Positions 38,211-47,006 of a stretch of DNA of 64,000 nucleotides are shown here, one piece after another. Source of the DNA: Planctomycetota bacterium (GTDB lineage Bacteria; Planctomycetota; UBA1135; GCA-002686595). The stretch spans positions 1-64,000 of the forward strand of contig SIAI01000010.1 of NCBI GenBank assembly GCA_009691855.1. The letters are read 5' to 3'. The position numbers and the translations under genes are program-made. Each line of letters opens with the position of its first letter. The first letter of the stretch is position 1. Under the pieces are notes generated by a model. That model was given only the letters and a program-made list of their open reading frames with translations. It was not told where the DNA came from and searched no databases.

Positions 38211-39460
38211 GGGCCCTCTCCGCTCGCCAGCATGGCTCCTTCCAGCGGGCGCCAACCGAGGATCTCGTAGCCGCTGCCGGCCTCGAGGCCGCCGTTGGAG
38301 AGCTTCTCGTCGAAGTGGAGCTTGGAGTTGCTGGAGAGCTCGATCCAGCGCGCCTTCAGGCAGCCGAAGACCTCGAAGTTGCTGGAGATCACCACCGACA
38401 AGTTGGGTGCGTTGATCGTGCCGTAGAACTCCGAGTTCGAGCTGAAGTCGATCTTGGGGCTGCTCGAGCCGGAGGTGGCGTGCGTGCCCGTCAAGTTCAG
38501 GGTGAGCGTGGTCGGATCCTTCGACGTGGTGGCCATGGTCGAGTTGCTCCGGAGGTCGAAGCTGCCCAGGGCGTAGACCTGGATCGGCCCGTTGGTGGCG
38601 TCGAAGGTCCAGGTCGAGTTCGAGCTGACGGTCGCGGCCGAGGAGATCACCAGGTTGCACGGGCCCTTGACCAAGAGGCTGGAGTTGCTCTTGGTGGTGA
38701 TGCTCGTGTACTGCACGTTGCCGGGGCCGAGCGTCTTGGTGCTGCCGCCGTTGACCGTCAGCGCGCCCGAGCTCGCGTAGCTCGGGGCCGTGATCGCGGG
38801 CAGGACCACCTGCGTCTGCGCCGCGCCGTAGCCGTCGAGCAGAGTCACGTTCGAGGCCACGCTGATGGTGTCGTCGGCATCCGGACCGTACTGCGCGTAG
38901 CCGTACACCTTGGCGTTGGCCGAGACGGCGATGTCCTCGTTCGAGCCGATGTTGCCGTTGGCGTGCGCGTAGGCTCCGGAGACCTGCGAGGCGTAGGTCC
39001 CCAGACTCGAGTCGTAGCTGTCGATATTGCTGTTGCTGCGCAGGGTCACGCCACGGTCGCCGAAGATGCCGAAGTCGGTGATCTCGCTGCTTTCGTCGCG
39101 CACGATGAGCTCCACGCGGCTCAGCGCGTGCCCGTCGCTGCCGGTCGCCACCAGGGCGGTCACGTCGTCATCGACCGCGTTGACTTCGACCCAGTAGTCG
39201 AGCCCGCCCAGCTTCTCGGGCGCGTCCGCGCTGCCGAGCACGCCGTCGCCGCCGTTCTGCAGCTCGACCCAGGCCACGTTCAGCCCGGCCTCGGCCGCGT
39301 AGAACGCGGCCAGCTCGCTGCTCGAGGCCGCGGCCTCTTGCTGGCTGCGCGTCGCAGCCGTGACCGTCAACATCGCCAACGTGCCGATCAGCGTCGTGAT
39401 CACGATGGCCGTGAGCAGCGCCGAACCGCGCCGCGCGCGACAAAGAACATCCCCGTTCAT
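38207..39460 (-). CDS. PilX-like pilus assembly protein with Ser/Asn-rich beta-repeat domain (DUF7305-like)
   Basis: RRGSALLTAIVITTLIGTLAMLTVTAATRSQQ...AAFYAAEAGLN (PilX N-terminus); repeated SSNS/SNSxxF motifs. Confidence 0.75.
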   Translation of the reverse strand: MNGDVLCRARRGSALLTAIVITTLIGTLAMLTVTAATRSQQEAAASSSELAAFYAAEAGLNVAWVELQNGGDGVLGSADAPEKLGGLDYWVEVNAVDDDVTALVATGSDGHALSRVELIVRDESSEITDFGIFGDRGVTLRSNSNIDSYDSSLGTYASQVSGAYAHANGNIGSNEDIAVSANAKVYGYAQYGPDADDTISVASNVTLLDGYGAAQTQVVLPAITAPSYASSGALTVNGGSTKTLGPGNVQYTSITTKSNSSLLVKGPCNLVISSAATVSSNSTWTFDATNGPIQVYALGSFDLRSNSTMATTSKDPTTLTLNLTGTHATSGSSSPKIDFSSNSEFYGTINAPNLSVVISSNFEVFGCLKARWIELSSNSKLHFDEKLSNGGLEAGSGYEILGWRPLEGAMLASGEGP

Positions 39461-39469
39461 GCTTCCCCC

Positions 39470-40117
39470 CTAGTTGCGGAGCCGTACCGAAGTCTGCAGC
39501 GTGCGCACCAGGCACCCGCCGTCGTTGTCGTGCTGTTCCAGGCTCATGCGCAGGATCAGCCGTCCGTTCTGGTGCTCGAACGACACGCCGGCCTCGTCCT
39601 TGAGGCCGTTGCCGTTGTCGTCGAGTCCGTTGGCCGTCTCCCCCTCGAAGAGCTCGCGCACCCCGTGGACCAGCACGCTGCTCACCGGATCGGCGCCATC
39701 CTCTTCGCGGGTCATCACCAGCTTGCGCTCGTCGACCATGCCGTCGCCGTTGTTGTCGTTCCCGTCGTCCAGCTCGCCGTCGTCCAGCGCCAGGGAAAAC
39801 GAGACCAGCTCACCCCATTGCACCGCGCCACTCGCGTAGGCGCCGATGCGCTGGAAGCTGAGCGAGGAGCTGCCGTAAGGCGCAACCGGATCCGGGCTGA
39901 GCGAGTCGGCCACCGCGCCCACCAGCTCGGTGGCCATGCGATCCAGCGTGCGCCGCGCCAGGCCCTCGATCGACTGGCGCGCCATGCCCGTGCGCGCCGA
40001 GCGCGAGCCCTGCCCGAGCACCAGTATCAGCGCGCCCAGGAATGTCCCCAGCGTGGCCAGCGAGACCGCCACCTCGACCAGGGACATGCCCTGTCTGGGG
40101 GTGAGACGGGTGCTCAT
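39470..40117 (-). CDS. Prepilin-type minor pilin with Ca2+-binding-like loops
   Basis: RQGMSLVEVAVSLATLGTFLGALILV prepilin-like N-terminus; DDGNDNNGDGMVDE. Confidence 0.8.
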   Translation of the reverse strand: MSTRLTPRQGMSLVEVAVSLATLGTFLGALILVLGQGSRSARTGMARQSIEGLARRTLDRMATELVGAVADSLSPDPVAPYGSSSLSFQRIGAYASGAVQWGELVSFSLALDDGELDDGNDNNGDGMVDERKLVMTREEDGADPVSSVLVHGVRELFEGETANGLDDNGNGLKDEAGVSFEHQNGRLILRMSLEQHDNDGGCLVRTLQTSVRLRN

Positions 40118-40671
40118 CGCTCGGCGAGGATGGTGCTCTGCTCGACCTGCATCGGAGCCGTCTGCCCGCGCCAAGCGACGCGCACGAGCACGGGCAGCAG
40201 CTGGTAGTTCGTGGCGTGGTCGAGCGCGTCCACGGCCCCGTTGCCGTCCAGATCCATGGGCATGCCGAGCTGCGGCAGCTGCTTGTCCTCGCGCAGCTGG
40301 GTACCCGTGACCGGAAAGACGATCTCGCCCACCAGTCCGTCGGCGTCGCTCAGCGTGGCGTCGAGGCCGTCGGCGCTGAAGGTGGCGCCGGGCGCCGTGC
40401 CCGCACCACCCGGGTCGTTGGCCGGATTCGCGTCGTAGAGCGCAAAGACCTGGGCAAAGTCCGCGTCCTGCAGGTCCTCCAGCATGCGTCGCACGGCTTC
40501 GACCGCGACGGCGCGCTCGCGCGTGGCGCTGGCCAGCTGGCTCGAAGCCACCATCGTCCGCGACAGGCCCAGAGCCGCCATGGCCAGCACGACCACGGCG
40601 CACAGGACCTCCAGCAGAGAGAAGCCGGCGCGGGAAGGACCGCCAAGGAATGGAACTCTAGGGCGAAGCAT
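40114..40671 (-). CDS. Prepilin-type minor pilin
   Basis: RAGFSLLEVLCAVVVLAMAALGLSR prepilin motif; DLDGNGAVDALD loop; ATGA overlap with next gene. Confidence 0.85.
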   Translation of the reverse strand: MLRPRVPFLGGPSRAGFSLLEVLCAVVVLAMAALGLSRTMVASSQLASATRERAVAVEAVRRMLEDLQDADFAQVFALYDANPANDPGGAGTAPGATFSADGLDATLSDADGLVGEIVFPVTGTQLREDKQLPQLGMPMDLDGNGAVDALDHATNYQLLPVLVRVAWRGQTAPMQVEQSTILAER

Positions 40672-40775
40672 GTGTGTGGACTGCGCACGAGAGAATCGGA
40701 CACGCTTCTGGCGCGAATCCAATCCAACCGAGAATCGCGAGACTCGCGCGTGGGCGTCCTGGAATTGAGACTCCC

Positions 40776-42131
40776 TCAGCCGCGGAGGAGCTGCGCGCCA
40801 AGACCCGCGAAGTCGGCCCAGAACAGAGACCAACTCTTGGCCACGCAGCCCGGGTCGAGCACCAGAACGCCGGGACGCAGCAGGCCCAACAGCGCGAAGG
40901 CGAAGGCCATGCGGTGATCGCCGTGCGGATCGAGGCGCACGGGAGTCTCCGTCGCGCGCGCACTCGGCGCGATGCGCAGCGTGTCCACGCCGACCTCGAC
41001 CTCGAGGCCGACGGCGCGCAGGCCCGTGGCGAGCACCGTCAGTCGGTCGCTCTCCTTGCCCGGCAGGGTGGCCAGGCCGCGCAGCTGGCTAGTCGCGCCC
41101 GCGCGCAGCGCGACCCCAGCGGCGACGGCGCACAGGACCGGCGCGAGGTCCGGCTCGCCCTCGAGGTCGAGCTCAGCGCCGCGCGTGGGGAAGCCGCGTG
41201 CGACCAGCGCGTCCGCCTCGGCGCGCGCCTCGCAGCCAAAGGCGCGCAGGTGCTCGACGATGCGCGCGTCGCCCTGGGCCGAGTCGCGCCCGATCCCGCT
41301 CACGGACAGCTCGCCGCCCGAGAGGCAGGCTGCGGCCAGCAGCACGGCGGCCGAGGAGGCGTCGGGCTCGATCGCCAGCGCCGTCGCGGGCGCGACGAGT
41401 GGGCCGTGCACGAGGAAGCGCTGCTCGCTGCCGCTCTGCTCCACGCGAATACGCGCGCCGAAGCGCGCCAGCAGCGCCACCGTCAGACGCACATAGGGCT
41501 CGCTCGGGATCCGTCCGCGCACGCGCAGCACGCGCGGCTCGGGGTGCGCGGCGAGCGCCAGCAAGAGGCCACTCACCTCCTGGCTCGACACGGCGCGCAC
41601 CAGCTCGAGCTCGGCCGGCGGCGCGATGGACACGAACTCGACCGGCCAGGTGCCGGGCAGGTTCTGGCGCACCAGCTCGACCCCCGCCGCGCGCAGGGTC
41701 TGGAACAGCGGCAGGCTCTTGCGGAACAGGAGCGTCCCACGCGCCTCGACCGTCCAGCGCTCCAGCGGCCGGCTGGCGAGCGCCAAGAGCGCCGTGGAGA
41801 GCCGCGCCAGGGTGCCCGACTCCCCCACCGTCAGCGCCGCGCGCGGCGCGAGGCCCGCGGCGCGCGCGGGCGGCAGACCCTCGACGCGCAGCACGCCGAG
41901 GTGGTTCGCGATCACGTCCTGCGTGCAGCTCCGCGCCAGGGCCGTGACGAGTTCGAGCGCCGCGCGCACGTCCTCGCCCTCGCCGAGGCCCGCGAGCTGC
42001 GTCGTGCCGCGCGCCACCGCGGCGGCCAGCAGCGCGCGCTGCGCCAGGGACTTCGAGCCCGCCGGACGGAACGCGCCGCGCACGCAGGATTCGGGCGCGA
42101 AGCCCAGCAGCTCGGCGTGAACGGCACTCAT
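40776..42131 (-). CDS. aroA: 3-phosphoshikimate 1-carboxyvinyltransferase (EPSP synthase)
   Basis: GSKSLAQRALLAAAVA, LTVGESGTLARLS, LPGKESDRL, DPHGDHRMAFAFALLG. Confidence 0.94.
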   Translation of the reverse strand: MSAVHAELLGFAPESCVRGAFRPAGSKSLAQRALLAAAVARGTTQLAGLGEGEDVRAALELVTALARSCTQDVIANHLGVLRVEGLPPARAAGLAPRAALTVGESGTLARLSTALLALASRPLERWTVEARGTLLFRKSLPLFQTLRAAGVELVRQNLPGTWPVEFVSIAPPAELELVRAVSSQEVSGLLLALAAHPEPRVLRVRGRIPSEPYVRLTVALLARFGARIRVEQSGSEQRFLVHGPLVAPATALAIEPDASSAAVLLAAACLSGGELSVSGIGRDSAQGDARIVEHLRAFGCEARAEADALVARGFPTRGAELDLEGEPDLAPVLCAVAAGVALRAGATSQLRGLATLPGKESDRLTVLATGLRAVGLEVEVGVDTLRIAPSARATETPVRLDPHGDHRMAFAFALLGLLRPGVLVLDPGCVAKSWSLFWADFAGLGAQLLRG

Positions 42132-42198
42132 CGCGGGCGCGATTGTAGGCTGCGCACGCGCCTGCCATACTCGCCGTTCTCCCCCCACCGCTCCCGCC

Positions 42199-43107
42199 AT
42201 GAAGGACACCGACGTCTACCTCGGCCGCACCCCGCGCCTCGGCCGCCTCGTGCTGCGCAACGCCGGCAAGGTGCGCGACATCTACGAGGTCGATCCCGAG
42301 CACCTCCTGTTCGTGACCAGCGACCGCGTGTCCGCCTTCGACGTGATCCTGCCGCAGGGCATCCCGCACAAGGGTCGGGTGCTCACGCGCATCGCCGCGC
42401 ACTGGTTCGCGCGCACACAGGACGTGATCCCGAACCACCTCGTCTCGACGAATCCCGAGGACGTCCCCGGGCTCACTGCCAAAGAGCACGAGCTGCTGCG
42501 CGGGCGCATCATGCTGGTGCAGCGCGCGCAGCCGACCACGGTCGAGTGGGTCGTGCGCGGCTATCTCGCCGGCTCGGGCTGGAAGGAGTACCAGAAGACG
42601 GGCACGGTGTGCGGCATCGCGCTCCCGCAGGGCCTGGGCTTCTGCCAGAAGCTGCCGCGCCCGATCCTGACCCCGACCACCAAGGAAGACACCCACGACT
42701 TGCCGCTGACGCCCGCCGAGGCGCGCGCGCGCGTGGGTGCGCCGCTCTTCGATCCGGCCGAGCGCGCCGCGCTGGCGCTGTTCGCGCGCGGCACGCAGGA
42801 GCTGGAGAAGCTCGGCATCCTGCTGGCCGACACGAAGTTCGAGTTCGGCCTGCGCGCCGGCAAGCTGCTCTTGATCGACGAGGCGCTGACACCCGACAGC
42901 TCGCGCTTCTGGCCGGCCCAGGGCTACAAGGTCGGCGACAACCCGCCCAGCTACGACAAGCAGGTGCTGCGCGACTACCTGGAGACGCTGGACTGGAACA
43001 AGCAAGCGCCGGGGCCCGACCTGCCGCCCGCGATCGTGCACAAGGTCTCCGAGCGCTACCTCGAGATCTGCGCCAAGATCACCGGCCGCGCGGAGGTGCT
43101 GGCGTGA
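42199..43107 (+). CDS. purC: Phosphoribosylaminoimidazole-succinocarboxamide synthase
   Basis: GKVRDIYEVDPEHLLFVTSDRVSAFDVILP, VEWVVRGYLAGSGWKEYQKTGTVCG, LLIDEALTPDSSRFWP. Confidence 0.97.
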   Translation: MKDTDVYLGRTPRLGRLVLRNAGKVRDIYEVDPEHLLFVTSDRVSAFDVILPQGIPHKGRVLTRIAAHWFARTQDVIPNHLVSTNPEDVPGLTAKEHELLRGRIMLVQRAQPTTVEWVVRGYLAGSGWKEYQKTGTVCGIALPQGLGFCQKLPRPILTPTTKEDTHDLPLTPAEARARVGAPLFDPAERAALALFARGTQELEKLGILLADTKFEFGLRAGKLLLIDEALTPDSSRFWPAQGYKVGDNPPSYDKQVLRDYLETLDWNKQAPGPDLPPAIVHKVSERYLEICAKITGRAEVLA

Positions 43108-43604
43108 GCGTGGCCCTCTTGATGGGCTCGGACTCCGACTTCCCGCGCCTGGAGCCGGGCGTGGCGCTGCTGAAGAAGCTCGGCATCCCCTTCGAGGCGC
43201 GCGTGCTGTCCGCGCACCGCACTCCGAAAGCGGTGGTGCAGTTCGTCGAAGCGGCGCCCAGACGCGGCATCAAGATCTTCCTGTGCGCCGCCGGCGGCGC
43301 CGCACACCTTGCGGGCGTGGTCGCGGCGCACACCGATCTCCCCGTGATCGGCATCCCCATGGACAACCCGCCGCTCGGCGGCCTCGACGCGCTGCTCTCG
43401 ACCGTGCAGATGCCCGGCGGCGTGCCGGTCGCGGCCGTGGGCGCCGGCGCGGGCGGCCCGCTCAACGCCGCGCTGTTCGCGGCGCGCGTGCTGGCGCTCT
43501 CCGACCCCGCGCTCGCCCAGCGCTACGCCGCCTGGCGCGAGGACGAGACCGCCAAGGTCGCCAAGAAGGACGCGGCGCTGCAGGCGAAGCTCACGACCGG
43601 CTGA
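43104..43604 (+). CDS. purE: N5-carboxyaminoimidazole ribonucleotide mutase
   Basis: VALLMGSDSDFPRLEPG, VLSAHRTPKAVVQFV, AAGGAAHLAGVVAAHTDLPVIGIP; GTGA overlap with purC. Confidence 0.96.
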   Translation: MSVALLMGSDSDFPRLEPGVALLKKLGIPFEARVLSAHRTPKAVVQFVEAAPRRGIKIFLCAAGGAAHLAGVVAAHTDLPVIGIPMDNPPLGGLDALLSTVQMPGGVPVAAVGAGAGGPLNAALFAARVLALSDPALAQRYAAWREDETAKVAKKDAALQAKLTTG

Positions 43605-43609
43605 GCCGC

Positions 43610-44179
43610 TCAGCGCAGAGTCGGTCCTCCCGGAACGGAACCGATCCAGTCCCTCAGGTGCACCGAGTCCCTGCTCGGATCGACGAGGAAATCGAGCCGG
43701 AACGACGCGCAGCTCCCTGCGCTAGAAACGAGCTCGACGCGGCAATCGATTGCGTCGTTCCGTCGTGCGTCCACGAGCACGCGACCGTGTAGCCCTTCGA
43801 ACCACGAGCCTCCCGTGTCGGAAAAGTCGAAGGCTCCGACGCGCACGGGGCACCAACCTTCAGGGCTCGGCTGGAGTTCGAGATAGCAGGTCTGCGACTC
43901 GTACTCTTGCGCCAGCATCACCGCCGCAAGAACTCCACCATCCCGGAGCGGAACACTCTCCGCGTAGCGGGCCGCGGAGGGCTCACGGTCCAAGTCCCCC
44001 ACGAGGAAGCGCACCGCTTCGCTCGGCCCTTCGAGTGACCACTCACCTCGGCGCGCGCCAAGCTCTTCTTCGAGAGCGAAAGGCAGCTCCCTCAGCTGCT
44101 CAGGAGCTTGCTCACGTGGCTCACAGGCGACGAAGGCCACCAACCAGAGGGCGAGTCGGCCGCCAAACCTCGCGGACAC
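43610..44179 (-). CDS. Hypothetical lipoprotein
   Basis: LALWLVAFVACEP lipobox; GTG start proposed. Confidence 0.55.
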   Translation of the reverse strand: MSARFGGRLALWLVAFVACEPREQAPEQLRELPFALEEELGARRGEWSLEGPSEAVRFLVGDLDREPSAARYAESVPLRDGGVLAAVMLAQEYESQTCYLELQPSPEGWCPVRVGAFDFSDTGGSWFEGLHGRVLVDARRNDAIDCRVELVSSAGSCASFRLDFLVDPSRDSVHLRDWIGSVPGGPTLR

Positions 44180-44190
44180 GGCCGCCGACC

Positions 44191-45033
44191 TCAGTACGAC
44201 TCCGTCTCGCGCGGAAATTCCCCCGCGCGCACGTCCTGGGCGTAGCGCGCGAAGGCGTTCTTCATCTGCTCGCCCAGCTCCGCGTAGCGGCGCACGAAGC
44301 GCGGGTGGAACTTGGTGTACAGGCCGAGCATGTCGTGCGACACCAGGATCTGCCCGTCGCACTCAGGACCGGCGCCGATGCCGATGATCGGGATCGAGAC
44401 GGACTTCGAGACCTCGCTGGCCAAGCTCGCGGGAACCTTCTCGAGCACGATCGCGAAGGCGCCGGCGTCCTCGAGGGCCTTGGCGTCGCGGCGCACCTCG
44501 TCGGCTTCCTCGGGCTCGGTCGCGCGCACCTGGTAGGTGCCGAACTTGTGGATCGACTGCGGCGTGAGGCCGAGGTGGCCCATCACCGGGATGCCGGCCT
44601 CGACGATGCGCCGGATCGTGGGCGCGATCGAGAGGCCGCCCTCGAGCTTCACGGCCTCGACGTGCGCCTGCTGCACCATGCGCCCGGCGTTGCGCAGGGC
44701 TTCGTCGGTGTTCACCTGGTAGCTCATGAAGGGCAGGTCGCCGACGACGAGCGCGCGTTCCACGGCCGAGGAGACGAGTTCGGCGTGGTAGAGCATCTCC
44801 TCCATCGTCACCGAGACCGTCGTGTGCCGGCCCTGCACCGCCATGGCGGCGGAGTCGCCCACCAGGATCACGTCCACCTCGGCCTGGTCGAGGAGTTCCG
44901 CCATCAAATAGTCGTAGGCGGTGAGCGCGACGATGCGCTGCTTGCGCTCCTTCATCAGGCGCAGCGATTTGGTCGTGACCTTCTTGTCGCGCTTCTCGGG
45001 CTTGGCCTCGCGGCCGTTGCGCTCGCGGGTCAT
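44191..45033 (-). CDS. panB: 3-methyl-2-oxobutanoate hydroxymethyltransferase
   Basis: ALTAYDYLMAELLDQAEVDVILVGDSAAM, PVMGHLGLTPQSIHKFG, IIGIGAGPECDGQILVSHDMLGL. Confidence 0.97.
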   Translation of the reverse strand: MTRERNGREAKPEKRDKKVTTKSLRLMKERKQRIVALTAYDYLMAELLDQAEVDVILVGDSAAMAVQGRHTTVSVTMEEMLYHAELVSSAVERALVVGDLPFMSYQVNTDEALRNAGRMVQQAHVEAVKLEGGLSIAPTIRRIVEAGIPVMGHLGLTPQSIHKFGTYQVRATEPEEADEVRRDAKALEDAGAFAIVLEKVPASLASEVSKSVSIPIIGIGAGPECDGQILVSHDMLGLYTKFHPRFVRRYAELGEQMKNAFARYAQDVRAGEFPRETESY

Positions 45034-45058
45034 CGGCAGCCCGCCTTCTCTGCCCGCT

Positions 45059-46195
45059 TCACGACCGGCCCTTGGGGCGCAACGCGCCGCCGCCGTGCGA
45101 CACGCGCGCGCCCTTCGAGTAGTCGATGAACTTGGCAATAGTCTCGCGCATCTCGGAACGCTTCACGATCGCGTCGATCATGCCGCGCTCGAGCAGGAAC
45201 TCGGCGCGCTGGAAGCCGGGCGGGAGCTCGACCTTGAGCGTGGTCGCGATCACGCGCGGCCCGGCGAAGCCGATCAGCGCGCCCGGCTCGGCCAGGATCA
45301 GGTCGGTGATCGAGGCGAACGAGGCCGTCACGCCGCCGGTGGTCGGGTGCGTCATGACGCAGATCGAGAAGCCGCCGTTCTCGTTCAGCGTCTGCAGCGC
45401 GGCACAGGTCTTGGCCATCTGCATCAAGGAGAGGATCCCCTCGTGCATGCGCGCGCCGCCCGAGCTGGTGAAGATGAGCAGCGGGCGCTTCTCGCGCACG
45501 GCCAGCTCGGCCGCGAGCGCGATCTTCTCGCCCACCACCTCGCCCATCGAGCCGCCCATGAAGTTGAAGTCGAGGATCGCCAGCACGACCGGGCGCCCGA
45601 GGATCGTGCCCAGGCCGCAGAGCAGCGCTTCCTTCTGGCCTGAGCGCTCGGTCGCGCGCCGCACCTTCTCGGCGTAGGGCTGCGCGTCCATGAACTGCAG
45701 CCGGTCGAGGGCCTCGATGTCGGCGAAGTGCTCGCGGAAGCTGCCCTCGTCGAGCGTCATGCGGATGCGCTCCTTGCCGGGCACGGTGAAGTGGAAGCCG
45801 CACGAGGGGCACACGCGGCCCTTCTCCTCCAGCTCCTTGCGGAAGATCACCTGGCTGCAGGACTCGCACTTGAGCCACAGCCCGCCGGGCATGTCCTTCT
45901 TCTTCGAGAAGCGCAGACGCGCGAGGCGCCCCTCGCGCTTGGGCTCCTCTTCGGGCTTGTCGCTGCTGCCCTCGGTGGCCTCCGCAGGCTCGGCCTTCTC
46001 GGCGGCCTTGTCGGCCTTCTTCTCCGCCTTGCGCTGCAGCTTCTCGAGCTTCTTACGCTCCTTCTCGCGGCCCTTGTCCGAGCGCGGGTCGGCGGCCGAG
46101 CCCGGGGCCGGGGCGACGGGCTCGAGCGGCGCGCCCGAGCTCTCACCGGCCAGCGGATTGGACTGCGTTTCGTCGGCCAAGGAGCGTCCTTCCAT
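45059..46195 (-). CDS. accD: Acetyl-CoA carboxylase carboxyltransferase subunit beta with charged N-terminal extension
   Basis: WLKCESCSQVIFRKELEEKGRVCPSCGFH zinc ribbon; FTSSGGARMHEGILSLMQMAKT; MTHPTTGGVTASFA. Confidence 0.96.
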   Translation of the reverse strand: MEGRSLADETQSNPLAGESSGAPLEPVAPAPGSAADPRSDKGREKERKKLEKLQRKAEKKADKAAEKAEPAEATEGSSDKPEEEPKREGRLARLRFSKKKDMPGGLWLKCESCSQVIFRKELEEKGRVCPSCGFHFTVPGKERIRMTLDEGSFREHFADIEALDRLQFMDAQPYAEKVRRATERSGQKEALLCGLGTILGRPVVLAILDFNFMGGSMGEVVGEKIALAAELAVREKRPLLIFTSSGGARMHEGILSLMQMAKTCAALQTLNENGGFSICVMTHPTTGGVTASFASITDLILAEPGALIGFAGPRVIATTLKVELPPGFQRAEFLLERGMIDAIVKRSEMRETIAKFIDYSKGARVSHGGGALRPKGRS

Positions 46196-46199
46196 GGGG

Positions 46200-46949
46200 C
46201 TAGCCTGGGGTGGTCTGGTGCGCCGCACGCCGCGCCGCTTCAGCGGCGGCGCGCAACTCGGCGATGCGCCGCGCGCGCTCGGCGACGCCGTAGATGGCCG
46301 AGCCGGCCACCAGAACGTCGGCTCCCGCCGCGGCACAGCGCGGGAGGGTCTCGGGATTCAACCCGCCGTCCATCTCGACGTGCCCGGCGTAGCCCGCGCG
46401 CCGCAGCGCGACGACCTTGGGCAGGACCTCGGGCATGAAGCGCTGGCCCCCGAAGCCGGGGAACACGCTCATGACCAGCACCAAGTCCAGCGCGTCGAGC
46501 ACGCCCAGGACACGCTCGACGGGCGTGTCGGGGTTGAGCGCGATGCCGACCTTGGGCACGCCGGCCGCGCGGAAGGCGCGCACCACCGTGCGGATGGCGG
46601 CGTCGTCGGCGCACAGCTCGGCGTGGAAGGTCAACACATGCGCGCCGGCCTTCACGAAGTCCGGGGCGTAGCGCACCGGGTCGGTGATCATCAGGTGCAC
46701 GTCCAGCGGGCGCTTGGCGACCGCGTGGATACGCTCGACCACCGGCGGGCCGATTGTCAGGTTCGGCACGAAGTGGCCGTCCATGACGTCCACGTGGTGC
46801 CAGTCGGCGCCCGCCGCCTCGATCGCGACCAGCTCGTCGGCGATGCGCGCGAAGTCGCAGGAGAGCAGCGACGGCGCGATCGTGAGCGGCTGCAATTCCT
46901 TCACCGGCTGGGCCTTCGCGACGGACAAGGGGCTCCCGACGGGCGGCAT
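46200..46949 (-). CDS. rpe: Ribulose-phosphate 3-epimerase
   Basis: IAPSLLSCDFARI, HHVDVMDGHFVPNLTIGP, VMSVFPGFGGQRFM, EMDGGLNPETL. Confidence 0.97.
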   Translation of the reverse strand: MPPVGSPLSVAKAQPVKELQPLTIAPSLLSCDFARIADELVAIEAAGADWHHVDVMDGHFVPNLTIGPPVVERIHAVAKRPLDVHLMITDPVRYAPDFVKAGAHVLTFHAELCADDAAIRTVVRAFRAAGVPKVGIALNPDTPVERVLGVLDALDLVLVMSVFPGFGGQRFMPEVLPKVVALRRAGYAGHVEMDGGLNPETLPRCAAAGADVLVAGSAIYGVAERARRIAELRAAAEAARRAAHQTTPG

Positions 46950-47006
46950 GGGCGGGCGATTCTACGCTCGCGGTCTGGACGAACCCAAGGGAGGGCGGGG
47001 CGCGGA

